Source: Gordonia lacunae
GTDB taxonomy: Bacteria > Actinomycetota > Actinomycetes > Mycobacteriales > Mycobacteriaceae
Assembly (NCBI RefSeq): GCF_002149015.1
Contig: NZ_NGFO01000025.1
Span: 53,627 to 90,727, forward strand
Direction of reading: 5' to 3'
DNA length: 37,101 nt
The position numbers and the translations under genes are program-made. Below the pieces are notes generated by a model that had not been told where the DNA came from, made no database searches, and saw nothing but the letters and a program-made list of their open reading frames with translations. Below are positions 23,397 through 30,511 of the stretch, piece after piece; within the stretch, counting starts at the first letter, position 1, and each line of letters starts with the position of its first letter.

Positions 23397-24392
23397 GTGG
23401 ACCTCGACGCCTATGTCTCCGCGCACCGCGCGACGTGGGAGCGGCTCGACGCGCTCTCGCGACGCCGCCGACTCACCGGTGCCGAGGCCGACGAGATGAT
23501 CGACACCTACCAGCGGGTGGCCACCCACCTGTCGGTCATCCGCTCGACCGCCCCCGATGCGTCGCTCGTCGCATACCTGTCGGCACTGCTCGCTCGCGCC
23601 CGCGGTCGTGCGACCGGTACCCGGGTCAACACGCCGGCAACGATCATCGAGTTCTTCACCAGGTCGTTCCCCGCCGCCTTGTACCGGATGCGCTGGTGGT
23701 GGCTCTCGGTGATGGGCGGGTCGCTCGGGGCAGCGGTGATCATGACGTGGTGGGTTCTGGCCCATCCGCGGATCGAGAGCTCGTTCGCATCACCCGGCGA
23801 GATCGAGAGACTAGTCACCAACGATTTCGAGAGCTATTACAGCGAATACGAGGCGACGTCGTTCGCCGCGCGCGTGTGGACCAACAACTTCTGGCTCGCC
23901 GCACTGTGTATCGCGTTGGGCGTGTTCGGCTTCCCGGTGGTCTGGATGCTCTACACGAATGTGCTGAACCTGGTGGTCGTGGCGTCGATCATGATCCGTC
24001 ACGGTCGTGGCGACCTGTTCTTCGGCCTGATCCTGCCGCACGGGATGCTCGAGTTGACCTGTCTGTTCGTCGCCGCGGGAGTGGGGCTGCGGATCTTCTG
24101 GGCCTGGGTGTCCCCGGGAAATCGGACGCGTGCAACGGCTCTCGGGGAAGAGGGCCGGGCGGCGATCGGCGTGGCACTGGGTCTGGTCGTCGTGCTGTTG
24201 CTGTGCGGGGTGATCGAGGCGTTCGTCACGCCGTCCCCGCTGCCGACCTGGGCGCGCATCGGGATCGGCGTGACGGCCTGGTCACTGTTCATGGCGTACG
24301 TCTTCGTCGCGGGCCGGCGCGCGTACGAGTACGGCGACACGGGTGATCTCGCAGAGGCCGACCGCGGACTGACCGCACCGACGGTGCGATGA
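23397..24392 (+). CDS. SpoIIM (stage II sporulation protein M)-family membrane protein
   Basis: A 331-residue protein with a cytosolic helical N-terminus (about 1-95: DLDAYVSAHRATWERL through TRVNTPATIIEFFTRSFP). Five or six membrane segments follow, including YRMRWWWLSVMGGSLGAAV, WTNNFWLAALCIALGVFG and the conserved GLILPHGMLELTCLFVA, the last being the SpoIIM-family hallmark. In Bacillus SpoIIM belongs to an engulfment complex; actinobacterial members occur in non-sporulating species beside RDD genes and have no proven role. GTG 23397 is fixed by a leaderless -10; a much longer upstream reading is ruled out because it runs antisense through the RDD gene. The stop codon lies inside a strong nested hairpin. 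Confidence 0.87.
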   Translation: MDLDAYVSAHRATWERLDALSRRRRLTGAEADEMIDTYQRVATHLSVIRSTAPDASLVAYLSALLARARGRATGTRVNTPATIIEFFTRSFPAALYRMRWWWLSVMGGSLGAAVIMTWWVLAHPRIESSFASPGEIERLVTNDFESYYSEYEATSFAARVWTNNFWLAALCIALGVFGFPVVWMLYTNVLNLVVVASIMIRHGRGDLFFGLILPHGMLELTCLFVAAGVGLRIFWAWVSPGNRTRATALGEEGRAAIGVALGLVVVLLLCGVIEAFVTPSPLPTWARIGIGVTAWSLFMAYVFVAGRRAYEYGDTGDLAEADRGLTAPTVR

Positions 24393-24417
24393 CCCCTCTC
24401 GGGGTTCGGTCGCACCG
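24382..24417 (+). terminator. Nested hairpin terminator after the SpoIIM-type gene
   Basis: The outer stem CGGTGCGA (24382-24389) pairs with TCGCACCG (24410-24417). The inner stem ACCCC (24392-24396) pairs with GGGGT (24401-24405) around TCTC. It overlaps the stop codon and has no T-tract. Confidence 0.5.
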
Positions 24418-24471
24418 AGTCGACGCTTACGATCTCCGGAAGAGTCGACGACGACGAAAGGGAACACTCTG

Positions 24472-24747
24472 ATGGCCACTCGCAAGGGATCACTGGACGC
24501 TGTCTCGCTGCTGGGCGGGGGACTCGCCGCCACCGGCGTCGCGCACTTCGTGGTACCGCAGGCGTTCGCCCCGATCACCGCCCCGGTGTTCCCCGACGAC
24601 ACCACCACCTGGACCTACCGCAACGGTGCCTCCGAGACCGTCATCGGCCTCGCGCTGGTGTCCCCGCGGACCCGTCGCCTGGGTGTGGTCGGTCTGGTCG
24701 GCTACCTCGGTTTCCTCGGCTACCGGGCCGCGCTCGCGAAGAAGTGA
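24472..24747 (+). CDS. Small membrane protein, DoxX-like
   Basis: A 91-residue protein with two or three hydrophobic segments: LLGGGLAATGVAHFVVP at about 13-29 and ETVIGLALVSPRTRRLGVVG followed by LVGYLGFLGYRAAL in the C-terminal half. The layout and the conserved-looking GVAHFVVPQAF and YRNGASETVIGLAL blocks recall small actinobacterial DoxX/MauE-like membrane proteins; no enzymatic motif is seen. ATG 24472 has AAGGGA about 8 nt upstream as ribosome-binding site. It lies after the terminator of the SpoIIM gene, so it probably has its own promoter, and it is convergent with a hydrolase remnant and repeat R3. Role unknown. Confidence 0.68.
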   Translation: MATRKGSLDAVSLLGGGLAATGVAHFVVPQAFAPITAPVFPDDTTTWTYRNGASETVIGLALVSPRTRRLGVVGLVGYLGFLGYRAALAKK

Positions 24748-24760
24748 CTGCGGGCCGCGG

Positions 24761-24898
24761 TCAGTCCTGGGCGAACCGCTGCGCGAGCCACCCGCCGATC
24801 TCGGCCGCGGCCAGGCTGGCGTTCACCATCGCGACCGCATCCTCGGGGAAGCACGCCTGGTCGCCGGTGAGCTCGACGAACAGGGTGGGAACCCGGAC
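24761..24898 (-). pseudogene. C-terminal remnant of an alpha/beta-hydrolase
   Basis: On the minus strand about 45 codons read VRVPTLFVELTGDQACF, then PEDAVAMVNASLAAAEIGG and a normal stop at 24761. This looks like the C-terminal end of an alpha/beta-hydrolase, with the strand before the catalytic Asp (VPTLFVELTGDQ) and the last helix. Upstream of it the sequence turns at once into repeat cluster R3, and the open frame continues only as repeat-encoded low complexity (PPQAPAAPQGAG type). The N-terminal catalytic part, with its nucleophile, is missing from the window. The gene appears to have been deleted or overwritten at the repeat. Conserved composition suggests the loss is fairly recent. Confidence 0.55.
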
Positions 24899-25121
24899 AC
24901 CCGGAGCTTGCGGAGGCGCGGCGTCTACTTCTGCTTCCTGAGGAGCGGCCGGAGCTTGCGGAGGGCGCGTCACCCCTGCTCCCTGAGGAGCGGCCGGAGC
25001 TTGCGGAGGGCGCGTCGCGAAGGGTCCGCCACGCATCTCACCAGGACCCTTCGTGAAGCTCGCTCCTCAGGGGGCGGGGTGACGTCGCAAGCTCGCTCCT
25101 CAGGGGGCGGGGTGACGCGAG
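24899..25121. repeat. GC-rich repeat cluster R3
   Basis: Same family as R1 and R2. Direct units with GGAGCTTGCGGAGG occur at about 24903, 24951 and 24996. A hairpin has stem CGAAGGGTCC (25018-25027) with 25044-25053 and a 16-nt loop identical to the R1 loop (GCCACGCATCTCACCA). Two or three inverted units (AGCTCGCTCCTCAGGGGGCGG type) end 2-10 bp before the RraA-like stop. It replaces the upstream part of a hydrolase gene. Confidence 0.82.
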
Positions 25122-25122
25122 T

Positions 25123-25794
25123 TCAGATCCGGCCGAACTCCGTCATCGCGTCGGCGAGCGTCATGCCGTCGCGGATCGCGGCGCGGACGTCGATCTCCTT
25201 GTCCGTCATGGTCTCAGCTGCCTCGAGCACGACGTCGACGATCCCGGCGGGAATGACCATGACCCCGTCGTCGTCACCGAGGACGAAGTCCCCGGGCTCG
25301 ATGATGACCGGTTGTCCGGAGGCACCGGGCAGGGTGACGGGTTGCTGCCACGCGTCGACGCGCCAACGGCCACTGGTCTGGACTGCGGCCGGGTAGCGGG
25401 AGAACGTCGTGAAACCGAGCTCGTGGAGCCATTTCCGATCGCGCACACCGCCGTCGAGCACTGCACCGGGTGAACCCCGCTGCATCATCCCGATCGCGAC
25501 GAGTTCACCGAAATAGCAGACGCCGCTCCCGTTCCCCTGCCACACGGAGACCTCGTCCGGGCCGATCTGAGTGCACGCCTGCGCTTTCAGCGGGTCTCGT
25601 CCCGGGGTGTCGCTCATCGCGCCCGAGATGGTGAACGCCCACCCGGCCAGACGCTCGCGCCCGGCCACACACGTGACGTCGGTGGCGAGCGCCTGGTGAC
25701 GGTGGCCGAGGTCGTCGAGGACGTCGGCGACATTCGCGACGTCCACGGCGAGGAACCGGGAACGGATGAGAGCGCGGTCGGTGGCGGTGCGCAT
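25123..25794 (-). CDS. RraA-like / HMG-aldolase-family enzyme
   Basis: A 223-residue protein of the RraA/class II 4-hydroxy-4-methyl-2-oxoglutarate (HMG) aldolase family. The active-site signature is intact: GELVAIGMMQRGSPGAVLDGG then VRDRKWL, where the Arg-Asp pair binds substrate carboxylate and the divalent metal. PGDFVLGDDDGVMVIP is the usual second conserved block. Known members split 4-hydroxy-2-oxo acids such as HMG or 4-carboxy-4-hydroxy-2-oxoadipate into pyruvate plus a second oxoacid, and many also decarboxylate oxaloacetate; true RraA inhibits RNase E and lacks some of these residues. It is the last gene of the tct operon, 54 bp after tctA. It is therefore likely to be a catabolic enzyme for the imported carboxylate or its aconitase product. 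A strong ribosome-binding site is not evident. The stop is next to repeat R3. Confidence 0.82.
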   Translation of the reverse strand: MRTATDRALIRSRFLAVDVANVADVLDDLGHRHQALATDVTCVAGRERLAGWAFTISGAMSDTPGRDPLKAQACTQIGPDEVSVWQGNGSGVCYFGELVAIGMMQRGSPGAVLDGGVRDRKWLHELGFTTFSRYPAAVQTSGRWRVDAWQQPVTLPGASGQPVIIEPGDFVLGDDDGVMVIPAGIVDVVLEAAETMTDKEIDVRAAIRDGMTLADAMTEFGRI

Positions 25795-25848
25795 TGTCGT
25801 CAGACTTTCGGTGAGAGCGGGCGGAACAGTGGGATGTACTGCGTCGGA

Positions 25849-27354
25849 TCACGTGTCCTGGCGCGTTCGCATCCGCAGGCGGCGGAACGCGGTGAACAGG
25901 ACGACGGCGGCGAGGACGCCGTAGAGGACCCAGGTGATCGCGCTGCCGACCAGTACGCTCGGATCGCCGCCGCTCGACATCATCGCGTTGCGCAGGCTGG
26001 TCTCGGCGAGCGGGCCGAGGACGACGCCGATCATGACCGGGGCGAGCGGGAAACCATAGCGGCGCAACAGATATCCGACGAAGGCGATGGCGATGACCAG
26101 GATGAGGTCGGTGATCGCGGCCGAGGTCGCATAGACACCGAGGACGCAGAACACCGCGATCCCCGCGTAGAGGTAGTGCCTGGGGATCAGCAGCAGCTTC
26201 GCCCAGATGGCGGCGAACGGCATGTTGAGGATCAGCAGCATGACCAGTCCGATGAACAGGCTGGCGATGAGTGTCCAGACGAGGTCGGCGTTGCGCTCGA
26301 AGAGCAGGGGGCCGGGCTGTAGGCCGTACTGCTGGAACGCGGCCAGCATGATCGCCGCGGTGGCGGACGTGGGGAGGCCCATCGCGAGCAGGGCTCCCAT
26401 CGCGGTGCCCGACGTCGCGTTGCCCGCCGCCTCCGGTCCGGCGACGCCGCGGATGGCGCCCTGTCCGAACTGGGGATCGGGTCGCTTGCGGTCGAGACGT
26501 CGCTCGGTTCCGTAGGCGAGGAACGTGGGCACCTCCGCGCCGCCGACCGGGATGACGCCGAAGGGAACACCGAAACCGGTGCCGCGCAACCACGCCGGGA
26601 GCGCCTCACGGAACTCGGCGCGCTTGAGGAAGGGCCGTCCGATGACGGCGTCCGCGTCCGGGGCACGCGTGCGGTGGATGCGGGAGGCCACGTAGAGGAC
26701 CTCACCCAGGGCCAGGGTGCCGACGGTGATCACGATGATGCTGATCCCGTCGAACAACTCGGGCGCGCCCATGGTGAAACGCTGCGTGCCCGAGATCCCG
26801 TCGATCCCGACGACCGCGAGGATCAGACCGATGAGCAGGCCCGTCAGGCCCTTGATGACGGAGTCGGAGACGACCGAGGCGATCGCGATGAACGCGAAGA
26901 CGGCGAGGGCGAAGTACTCGGCGGGACCGAACTGGATGGCGAGATCGGCGAGCTTGGGTGCGAAGAACACGACGATGGTCGTCGCGATCATCCCGCCGAT
27001 GAAGGCACCGATGGCAGCGGTGGCGAGTGCCTGCGCGGCCCGCCCCCGCTTGGCCATCCGGTGTCCTTCGAATGATGTCGCGATGGCGGTGGACCCGCCG
27101 GGCGTGTTCATCAGGATGCCCATGGTCGAGTCACCGAACAGACCGCCGAAGTACACGCCGGCGAACATGATGAACGCGGCGGTGGGGTCGAGGGTGAAGG
27201 TGACCGGCAGCAACAGCGCGACGGCCATCGCCGAACCGAGCCCCGGAAGCACACCCACCGCGGTGCCGAGCAACGCGCCGATGAAGACCCAGAGCAGGTT
27301 CATCGGGGTGAGCGCTTGCGAGAAGCCCTCCAGCAGAAGTGAGACGTTGTCCAT
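25849..27354 (-). CDS. tctA: Tripartite tricarboxylate transporter, large membrane subunit TctA
   Basis: A 501-residue polytopic protein, the usual TctA length, with about 11-12 hydrophobic segments. The family hallmarks are in the first third: LLGTAVGVLPGLGSAMAVAL (residues about 28-47) and FGGLFGDSTMGILMNTPGGS followed by TAIATSFEGHRMAKRGRAA. The second repeat of the fold has GNATSGTAMGALLAMGLPTS, then ATAAIMLAAFQQYGLQPGP. It forms the translocation path of a secondary transporter that takes tricarboxylates or related acids from the binding protein TctC, driven by an ion gradient. Its ATG overlaps the tctB stop by one base (TGATG), so the pair is translationally coupled. The rraA-like gene follows 54 bp downstream. 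Confidence 0.95.
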   Translation of the reverse strand: MDNVSLLLEGFSQALTPMNLLWVFIGALLGTAVGVLPGLGSAMAVALLLPVTFTLDPTAAFIMFAGVYFGGLFGDSTMGILMNTPGGSTAIATSFEGHRMAKRGRAAQALATAAIGAFIGGMIATTIVVFFAPKLADLAIQFGPAEYFALAVFAFIAIASVVSDSVIKGLTGLLIGLILAVVGIDGISGTQRFTMGAPELFDGISIIVITVGTLALGEVLYVASRIHRTRAPDADAVIGRPFLKRAEFREALPAWLRGTGFGVPFGVIPVGGAEVPTFLAYGTERRLDRKRPDPQFGQGAIRGVAGPEAAGNATSGTAMGALLAMGLPTSATAAIMLAAFQQYGLQPGPLLFERNADLVWTLIASLFIGLVMLLILNMPFAAIWAKLLLIPRHYLYAGIAVFCVLGVYATSAAITDLILVIAIAFVGYLLRRYGFPLAPVMIGVVLGPLAETSLRNAMMSSGGDPSVLVGSAITWVLYGVLAAVVLFTAFRRLRMRTRQDT

Positions 27355-27917
27355 CAGAACAGCCCTCCCAGGATGCCGGCGGGCAGATTCAGCCCGAGGC
27401 CCGCCGAGAAGAACGCCTGCACCGCACAGGAGACGACGAGTGACACCCCGATGTCGAGGATCGGGCGCGTGGAACCCATTGCGTGGGCGACGATCCAGAA
27501 CAACAGTGCGGCGGACAGGATCCAGCCGAGGGGGATCAGCAGCACGGTGAACGCGATGAGTCCGGCGAGGACGAGACCCATTGCACGCCAATCGCTCTGC
27601 GTGCGCCACCGGCCGGTCGCCGGTGGCACGATGTCGGGATCGGGCTCGTCGGGGTGACGGAGCGTCTGGACGGTGAGGAGACCGGCGACGAGGTAGGCGC
27701 AGATCGTCAGGATGATCGGGAAGAACGCCGGTCCGGGAGTGGCTGCGCTGCCTGGGATGTCCATGCCGATGATGCCGGCGGTCAGGTAGACGGCGAGCGC
27801 CAGCATCAGACACGCGGCGACCAGGCCGCTTCGTCCGGTGAGCGGTCGGCGCTCGCGGTCCGGACCGTCGTCGAGCGGCGGGCCGGCGGACTGGGCCGCT
27901 ACGTTGTCAGTCGTCAT
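27354..27917 (-). CDS. tctB: Tripartite tricarboxylate transporter, small membrane subunit TctB
   Basis: A 187-residue protein with four hydrophobic segments in the TctB pattern: LVAACLMLALAVYLTAGIIG, PAFFPIILTICAYLVAGLL, then a charged loop (HPDEPDPD), WRAMGLVLAGLIAFTVLLIP with GWILSAALLFWIVAHAMG, and a final segment. It partners TctA in the membrane. The N-terminal 30 residues are hydrophilic. Its ATG (27917) overlaps the end of uspA by 11 bases and its stop overlaps the tctA start, so uspA-tctB-tctA form a tightly coupled unit. Confidence 0.9.
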   Translation of the reverse strand: MTTDNVAAQSAGPPLDDGPDRERRPLTGRSGLVAACLMLALAVYLTAGIIGMDIPGSAATPGPAFFPIILTICAYLVAGLLTVQTLRHPDEPDPDIVPPATGRWRTQSDWRAMGLVLAGLIAFTVLLIPLGWILSAALLFWIVAHAMGSTRPILDIGVSLVVSCAVQAFFSAGLGLNLPAGILGGLF

Positions 27918-28305
27918 GGTGGGCTGCCTTCACTGCCAGTACCGGGACCTCGGCGTCGATGAGGATGCGCTGCGCGTTCGAACCGAGTAGGAGCTTCCCC
28001 ACCCGAGATCGTCGGCGCAGGCCGACGACGATGAGATCGGCGGACAACTCCTCGGAGACGTCGATGAGTTCGGCGGCCGGATCGGAATCCTCGCGACGAT
28101 GGCCGAGCCAGCGAATCGCGATGTCGTCGACCGCGTTTCCGGCACGGGCGAAGTCGGGCTCGGTGATTCCGCCGTCGTCGTCGACCGCGGGGGTGTCCAT
28201 GTCGAAGGCGATCAGTTGAGAGGTCTCGCTGCGCGCGAGGCGCCGGCCGTGCTCGAGCGCCGCCCGACCTTCGGGGGTGTGGGCGAAGGCGACAAGGATG
28301 GTCAT
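27907..28305 (-). CDS. Universal stress protein (UspA family)
   Basis: A 132-residue single-domain Usp protein: MTILVAFAHTPEGRAALEHG opens the Rossmann-like fold, and the C-terminal block is LIVVGLRRRSRVGKLLLGS followed by NAQRILIDAEVPVLAVK. The ATP-binding G-x2-G-x9-G-S motif is partly changed (the second Gly is Arg in GLRR), so nucleotide binding is uncertain. ATG 28305 has a GGAG ribosome-binding site; a longer open frame upstream is not credible. It is placed between tctC and tctB and overlaps the tctB start by 11 bases. A stress protein inside a carboxylate transporter operon recalls TeaD, the Usp that regulates a TRAP transporter, so a regulatory role on Tct activity is a reasonable inference. 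Confidence 0.87.
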   Translation of the reverse strand: MTILVAFAHTPEGRAALEHGRRLARSETSQLIAFDMDTPAVDDDGGITEPDFARAGNAVDDIAIRWLGHRREDSDPAAELIDVSEELSADLIVVGLRRRSRVGKLLLGSNAQRILIDAEVPVLAVKAAHHDD

Positions 28306-28367
28306 GGTGTCTCCGTGATGTCGTGTGAGGCAGGGGTTGTGTGCAGTACGGGCCCGACTCAGGCGGG

Positions 28368-29411
28368 TCAGTAGCCGAGATCGGCCCAGATGCCGCGGAC
28401 GAATTCCGACTGCTGGTCGATGACCTCGGTGAATCCGTTCCCCAGGGTGAACGTGTCGGACCAGTTGTTGCGCTGCAGCGCATCTCGCCACTCGGGTGAC
28501 TCGACGACCTCGGTGACGATCGCCTCGAGTTCGGTTCGCTGCTCATCGGTGATGCCCGGCGGTGCGACCACTCCGCGCCAATTGGTGAGGGTGACGTCGT
28601 GACCCAGTTCGGACAAGGTCGGCAGGTCGATGCCCGGGACCGGAGCGGGAGCCGAGATCGCCAGCGCGCGCAGGTTTCCGGCGGTGATCTGGTCGACGAA
28701 GTCCTCGTAACCGCTGACCGAGGCCTTGATGGTCCCGGACATCAGCGAGGTCGCGAGTTCGCCGCCGCCCGAGTAGGCGATGTAGTTGACCGCTGCGGGG
28801 TCCACGCCGTTCTCGCGGGCCATCTGGCTGATGATCATCTGATCGACGCTGCCCAGCGACCCGCCCCCGAACGTGAATCCCTTCGGGTCCTTCTTCCACG
28901 CGGCCAGCAGCTCGTCGACGCTGGTGATCGGGGAATCCGCCGGGACGACGACCACGTCGTAGTCGTCGGCGAGGCGTGCGATCGGGGTGACGTCGCCGAG
29001 ATCCACATCGGACCCGTTGATGTTGATCGCGCCCAGCATCGTGATGCCCATGACCATGATCGTGGTGGCGTCGCCGGACATCCCGGCGAACTGGCTGAGT
29101 CCGATGGTGCCGCCGGCGCCGGGGATGTTCACGACCTGCGAGTTGTTGACGATGTTCTGCGCGCGCAGCGCCTGCTGCATCTCACGCGCCGCACCGTCCC
29201 AGCCGCCACCCGCGGCGGCGGGCGCGATCAGAGTCAGTTGCGACCGTGCGTCGGCGCCGCCCTCGCTCCCGGCCGCGTCGATGATCCCGACGGCGACGAT
29301 CGCCGCGGCCACCAGTGCGCCGAGAGCCTTGACGAGGGTGGGTAGACGCCTCGGTGTGGACGGTGGCGGTGATGTCTCGGCCGGTTCGTCGGCACCGGAG
29401 GGTGCGGTCAT
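28368..29411 (-). CDS. tctC: Tripartite tricarboxylate transporter substrate-binding protein TctC
   Basis: A 347-residue extracytoplasmic solute receptor of the TctC/Bug family. After a Pro/Ser-rich cytosolic start, residues about 27-46 are a hydrophobic segment (LVKALGALVAAAIVAVGIID). The mature part has the Bug features LTLIAPAAAGGGWDGAAREM, VVNIPGAGGTIGLSQFAG, GFTFGGGSLGSVDQM and the C-terminal NWRGVVAPPGI motif. Unlike most Gram-positive binding proteins there is no lipobox cysteine, so it is either anchored by the N-terminal helix or released by signal peptidase I. It binds the carboxylate outside the membrane and delivers it to TctA/TctB. ATG 29411 has GAGG upstream. It heads the operon and is separated from uspA by 62 bp holding a weak hairpin. 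Its start region is duplicated about 240 bp upstream. Confidence 0.92.
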   Translation of the reverse strand: MTAPSGADEPAETSPPPSTPRRLPTLVKALGALVAAAIVAVGIIDAAGSEGGADARSQLTLIAPAAAGGGWDGAAREMQQALRAQNIVNNSQVVNIPGAGGTIGLSQFAGMSGDATTIMVMGITMLGAININGSDVDLGDVTPIARLADDYDVVVVPADSPITSVDELLAAWKKDPKGFTFGGGSLGSVDQMIISQMARENGVDPAAVNYIAYSGGGELATSLMSGTIKASVSGYEDFVDQITAGNLRALAISAPAPVPGIDLPTLSELGHDVTLTNWRGVVAPPGITDEQRTELEAIVTEVVESPEWRDALQRNNWSDTFTLGNGFTEVIDQQSEFVRGIWADLGY

Positions 29412-29678
29412 GCGGTCCTCGTTTTCGGTCGGGGTCGGATGCCGAGGCCGAGTGCTGGCGGCATTGTCTGGCTCGATTCTGAGGCGGATGTGAGGACGAC
29501 CACATCGGTGGTCATCTCAGAAGTGTTGGCGTAACGGGCATCACAATCACGCTTTGGCGCATAAGTATCGTTTTGCGCTTTTCGCGCTCTCTGGTGATGT
29601 CGGGGGTCGGTGTCTTGTCGGGCCGACTCAACGGCACCGGAGGGTGTGGTCATTCGGTCTTCATTCTCGGTCGGCGAC
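29391..29678. repeat. Direct duplication of the tctC start region
   Basis: 29391-29436 and 29633-29678 are imperfect direct copies (offset 242 bp). Both contain GGCACCGGAGGGTG, GGTCAT and TCGGTCGG, with about 40 of 46 positions equal. Each copy holds, on the minus strand, a purine-rich ribosome-binding site, ATG and the first codons M-T-(A/T)-P-S-G-A. The DNA between them (29437-29632) is less GC-rich and contains the inverted repeat GACCAC-ATCG-GTGGTC at about 29497-29512. Nothing else is recognised in the 337-bp gap between tctC and the GntR gene. Confidence 0.7.
29408..29653 (-). CDS. Possible 81-residue leader ORF upstream of tctC
   Basis: Starts with ATG 29653, the duplicated copy of the tctC start (MTTPSGAVESAR against MTAPSGADEPAE in TctC), and ends with TGA overlapping the tctC ATG in an ATGA junction. 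The composition is not convincing (RQDTDPRHHQRARKAQND), no fold is recognised, and there is no homologue I know. It may be a true leader peptide coupled to tctC, or the eroded remnant of an original tctC start after a rearrangement. The promoter-like TATAAT box lies 40 bp upstream of its start. Confidence 0.3.
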   Translation of the reverse strand: MTTPSGAVESARQDTDPRHHQRARKAQNDTYAPKRDCDARYANTSEMTTDVVVLTSASESSQTMPPALGLGIRPRPKTRTA

Positions 29679-29688
29679 GCGCATGGTT

Positions 29689-29704
29689 ATAGATTATAAC
29701 CTAT
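29689..29704 (-). promoter_or_regulatory. tct operon operator/promoter (GntR site O1)
   Basis: The 16-mer ATAGATTATAACCTAT differs by one base from the perfect palindrome upstream of the aconitase gene. Arms GGTTATA/TATAACC (29685-29701) also form a 3-nt-spaced inverted repeat. On the minus strand it contains a consensus -10 box TATAAT (29693-29698) pointing toward tctC. Binding here would block the tctC transcript, which would have a leader of about 275 nt. Confidence 0.65.
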
Positions 29705-29748
29705 GACAGTGATGCAGACCACAGTGCCCTGACCGGTGGTGCGGCTCG

Positions 29749-30429
29749 TCAGCCGGCGACAGGATCCTCGGCGAGCGCGTCGATGGCGCGACGCCCCAGG
29801 CTGTTGGCAATGTGTTCGCGCATCACCGCGTCCGCGCGGTCGGCGTCGCCGTCGGCGACGGCCGCCATGATCGCCTGGTGCTCGGCGGTGACCCGCGACC
29901 GGTCGCCGGGAGTGTCACCTCGGTGGGAGAGGCCGATGACCCGGTAGCGATCCGCTTTGTCCCAGAGCCGTTCGAGGATGTCGATCAGGACGGGATTGCC
30001 CGACGCGCGGTACACCGAACGATGGAATTCCCGGTGTCGGACAAGGGCGTCGAGATCGGATGCGCTGGCGATGGGTGACAGGCGATCGAAGGCGTCGCTG
30101 ATGGCTGCGATGTCGGCCGCTGTCCGTGTCCGTGCGGCGAGCGCCGCCGCGAGCGGATCGAGATTCTCGCGCACCTGATAAAGGTTCCGCGCCTCGTCGG
30201 CGGACACCGGGGTCACCCGAGCATCTCGGTGAGCCTCGAGTTCGACCATGCCCTCGGCGGACAGCCGGCGGATCGCCTCGCGAAGAGGGGTCGTGCTGAC
30301 GCCGATCTCAGCCGCGAGTCTCGCCTGGGGGATCACCGCGCCGGCCGGCAGAACGCCGGTGAGGATCCGTCGCTGGAGTTCGACGTATGCGTAGTCGTTC
30401 TTGGTGAACATCCCGCCGGGTGTCGTCAT
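29749..30429 (-). CDS. GntR-family regulator, FCD (FadR-type) subfamily
   Basis: A 226-residue repressor-type protein. The winged helix-turn-helix is near the N-terminus (NDYAYVELQRRILTGVLPAG, then QARLAAEIGVSTTPLREAI and RRLSAEGMVELEAHRDARV). The helical FCD ligand-binding domain follows, with the metal-coordinating pattern D/H: HREFHRSVYRASGN and VTAEHQAIMAAVADGDADRA then HIANSL. FCD proteins usually sense carboxylates, often with a metal ion. ATG 30429 is preferred to 30453 because GGGAGG lies 6 nt upstream. It lies between the tct operon and the divergent aconitase gene, each preceded by the same palindrome, so it is the probable regulator of both and of itself. A -10 candidate TATCAT is at 30488-30493. 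Confidence 0.9.
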   Translation of the reverse strand: MTTPGGMFTKNDYAYVELQRRILTGVLPAGAVIPQARLAAEIGVSTTPLREAIRRLSAEGMVELEAHRDARVTPVSADEARNLYQVRENLDPLAAALAARTRTAADIAAISDAFDRLSPIASASDLDALVRHREFHRSVYRASGNPVLIDILERLWDKADRYRVIGLSHRGDTPGDRSRVTAEHQAIMAAVADGDADRADAVMREHIANSLGRRAIDALAEDPVAG

Positions 30430-30511
30430 GGCGGGCCTCCCGGCAGTGGTCATGGGTGTCGACGTCCGGCGCTGACCGGACGCGGAAATGATAGCATCGG
30501 TGGTGCAAGTT

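Noticed and set aside
22332..25121. Insertion sequence associated with the repeats
   Set aside because: No transposase frame, terminal inverted repeats with target duplications, or IS-like length was found at any of the three repeat clusters.
28306..28367. Terminator between tctC and uspA
   Set aside because: Only a 4-bp CCCG/CGGG stem is present. It might slightly reduce downstream expression, but is too weak to call a terminator.
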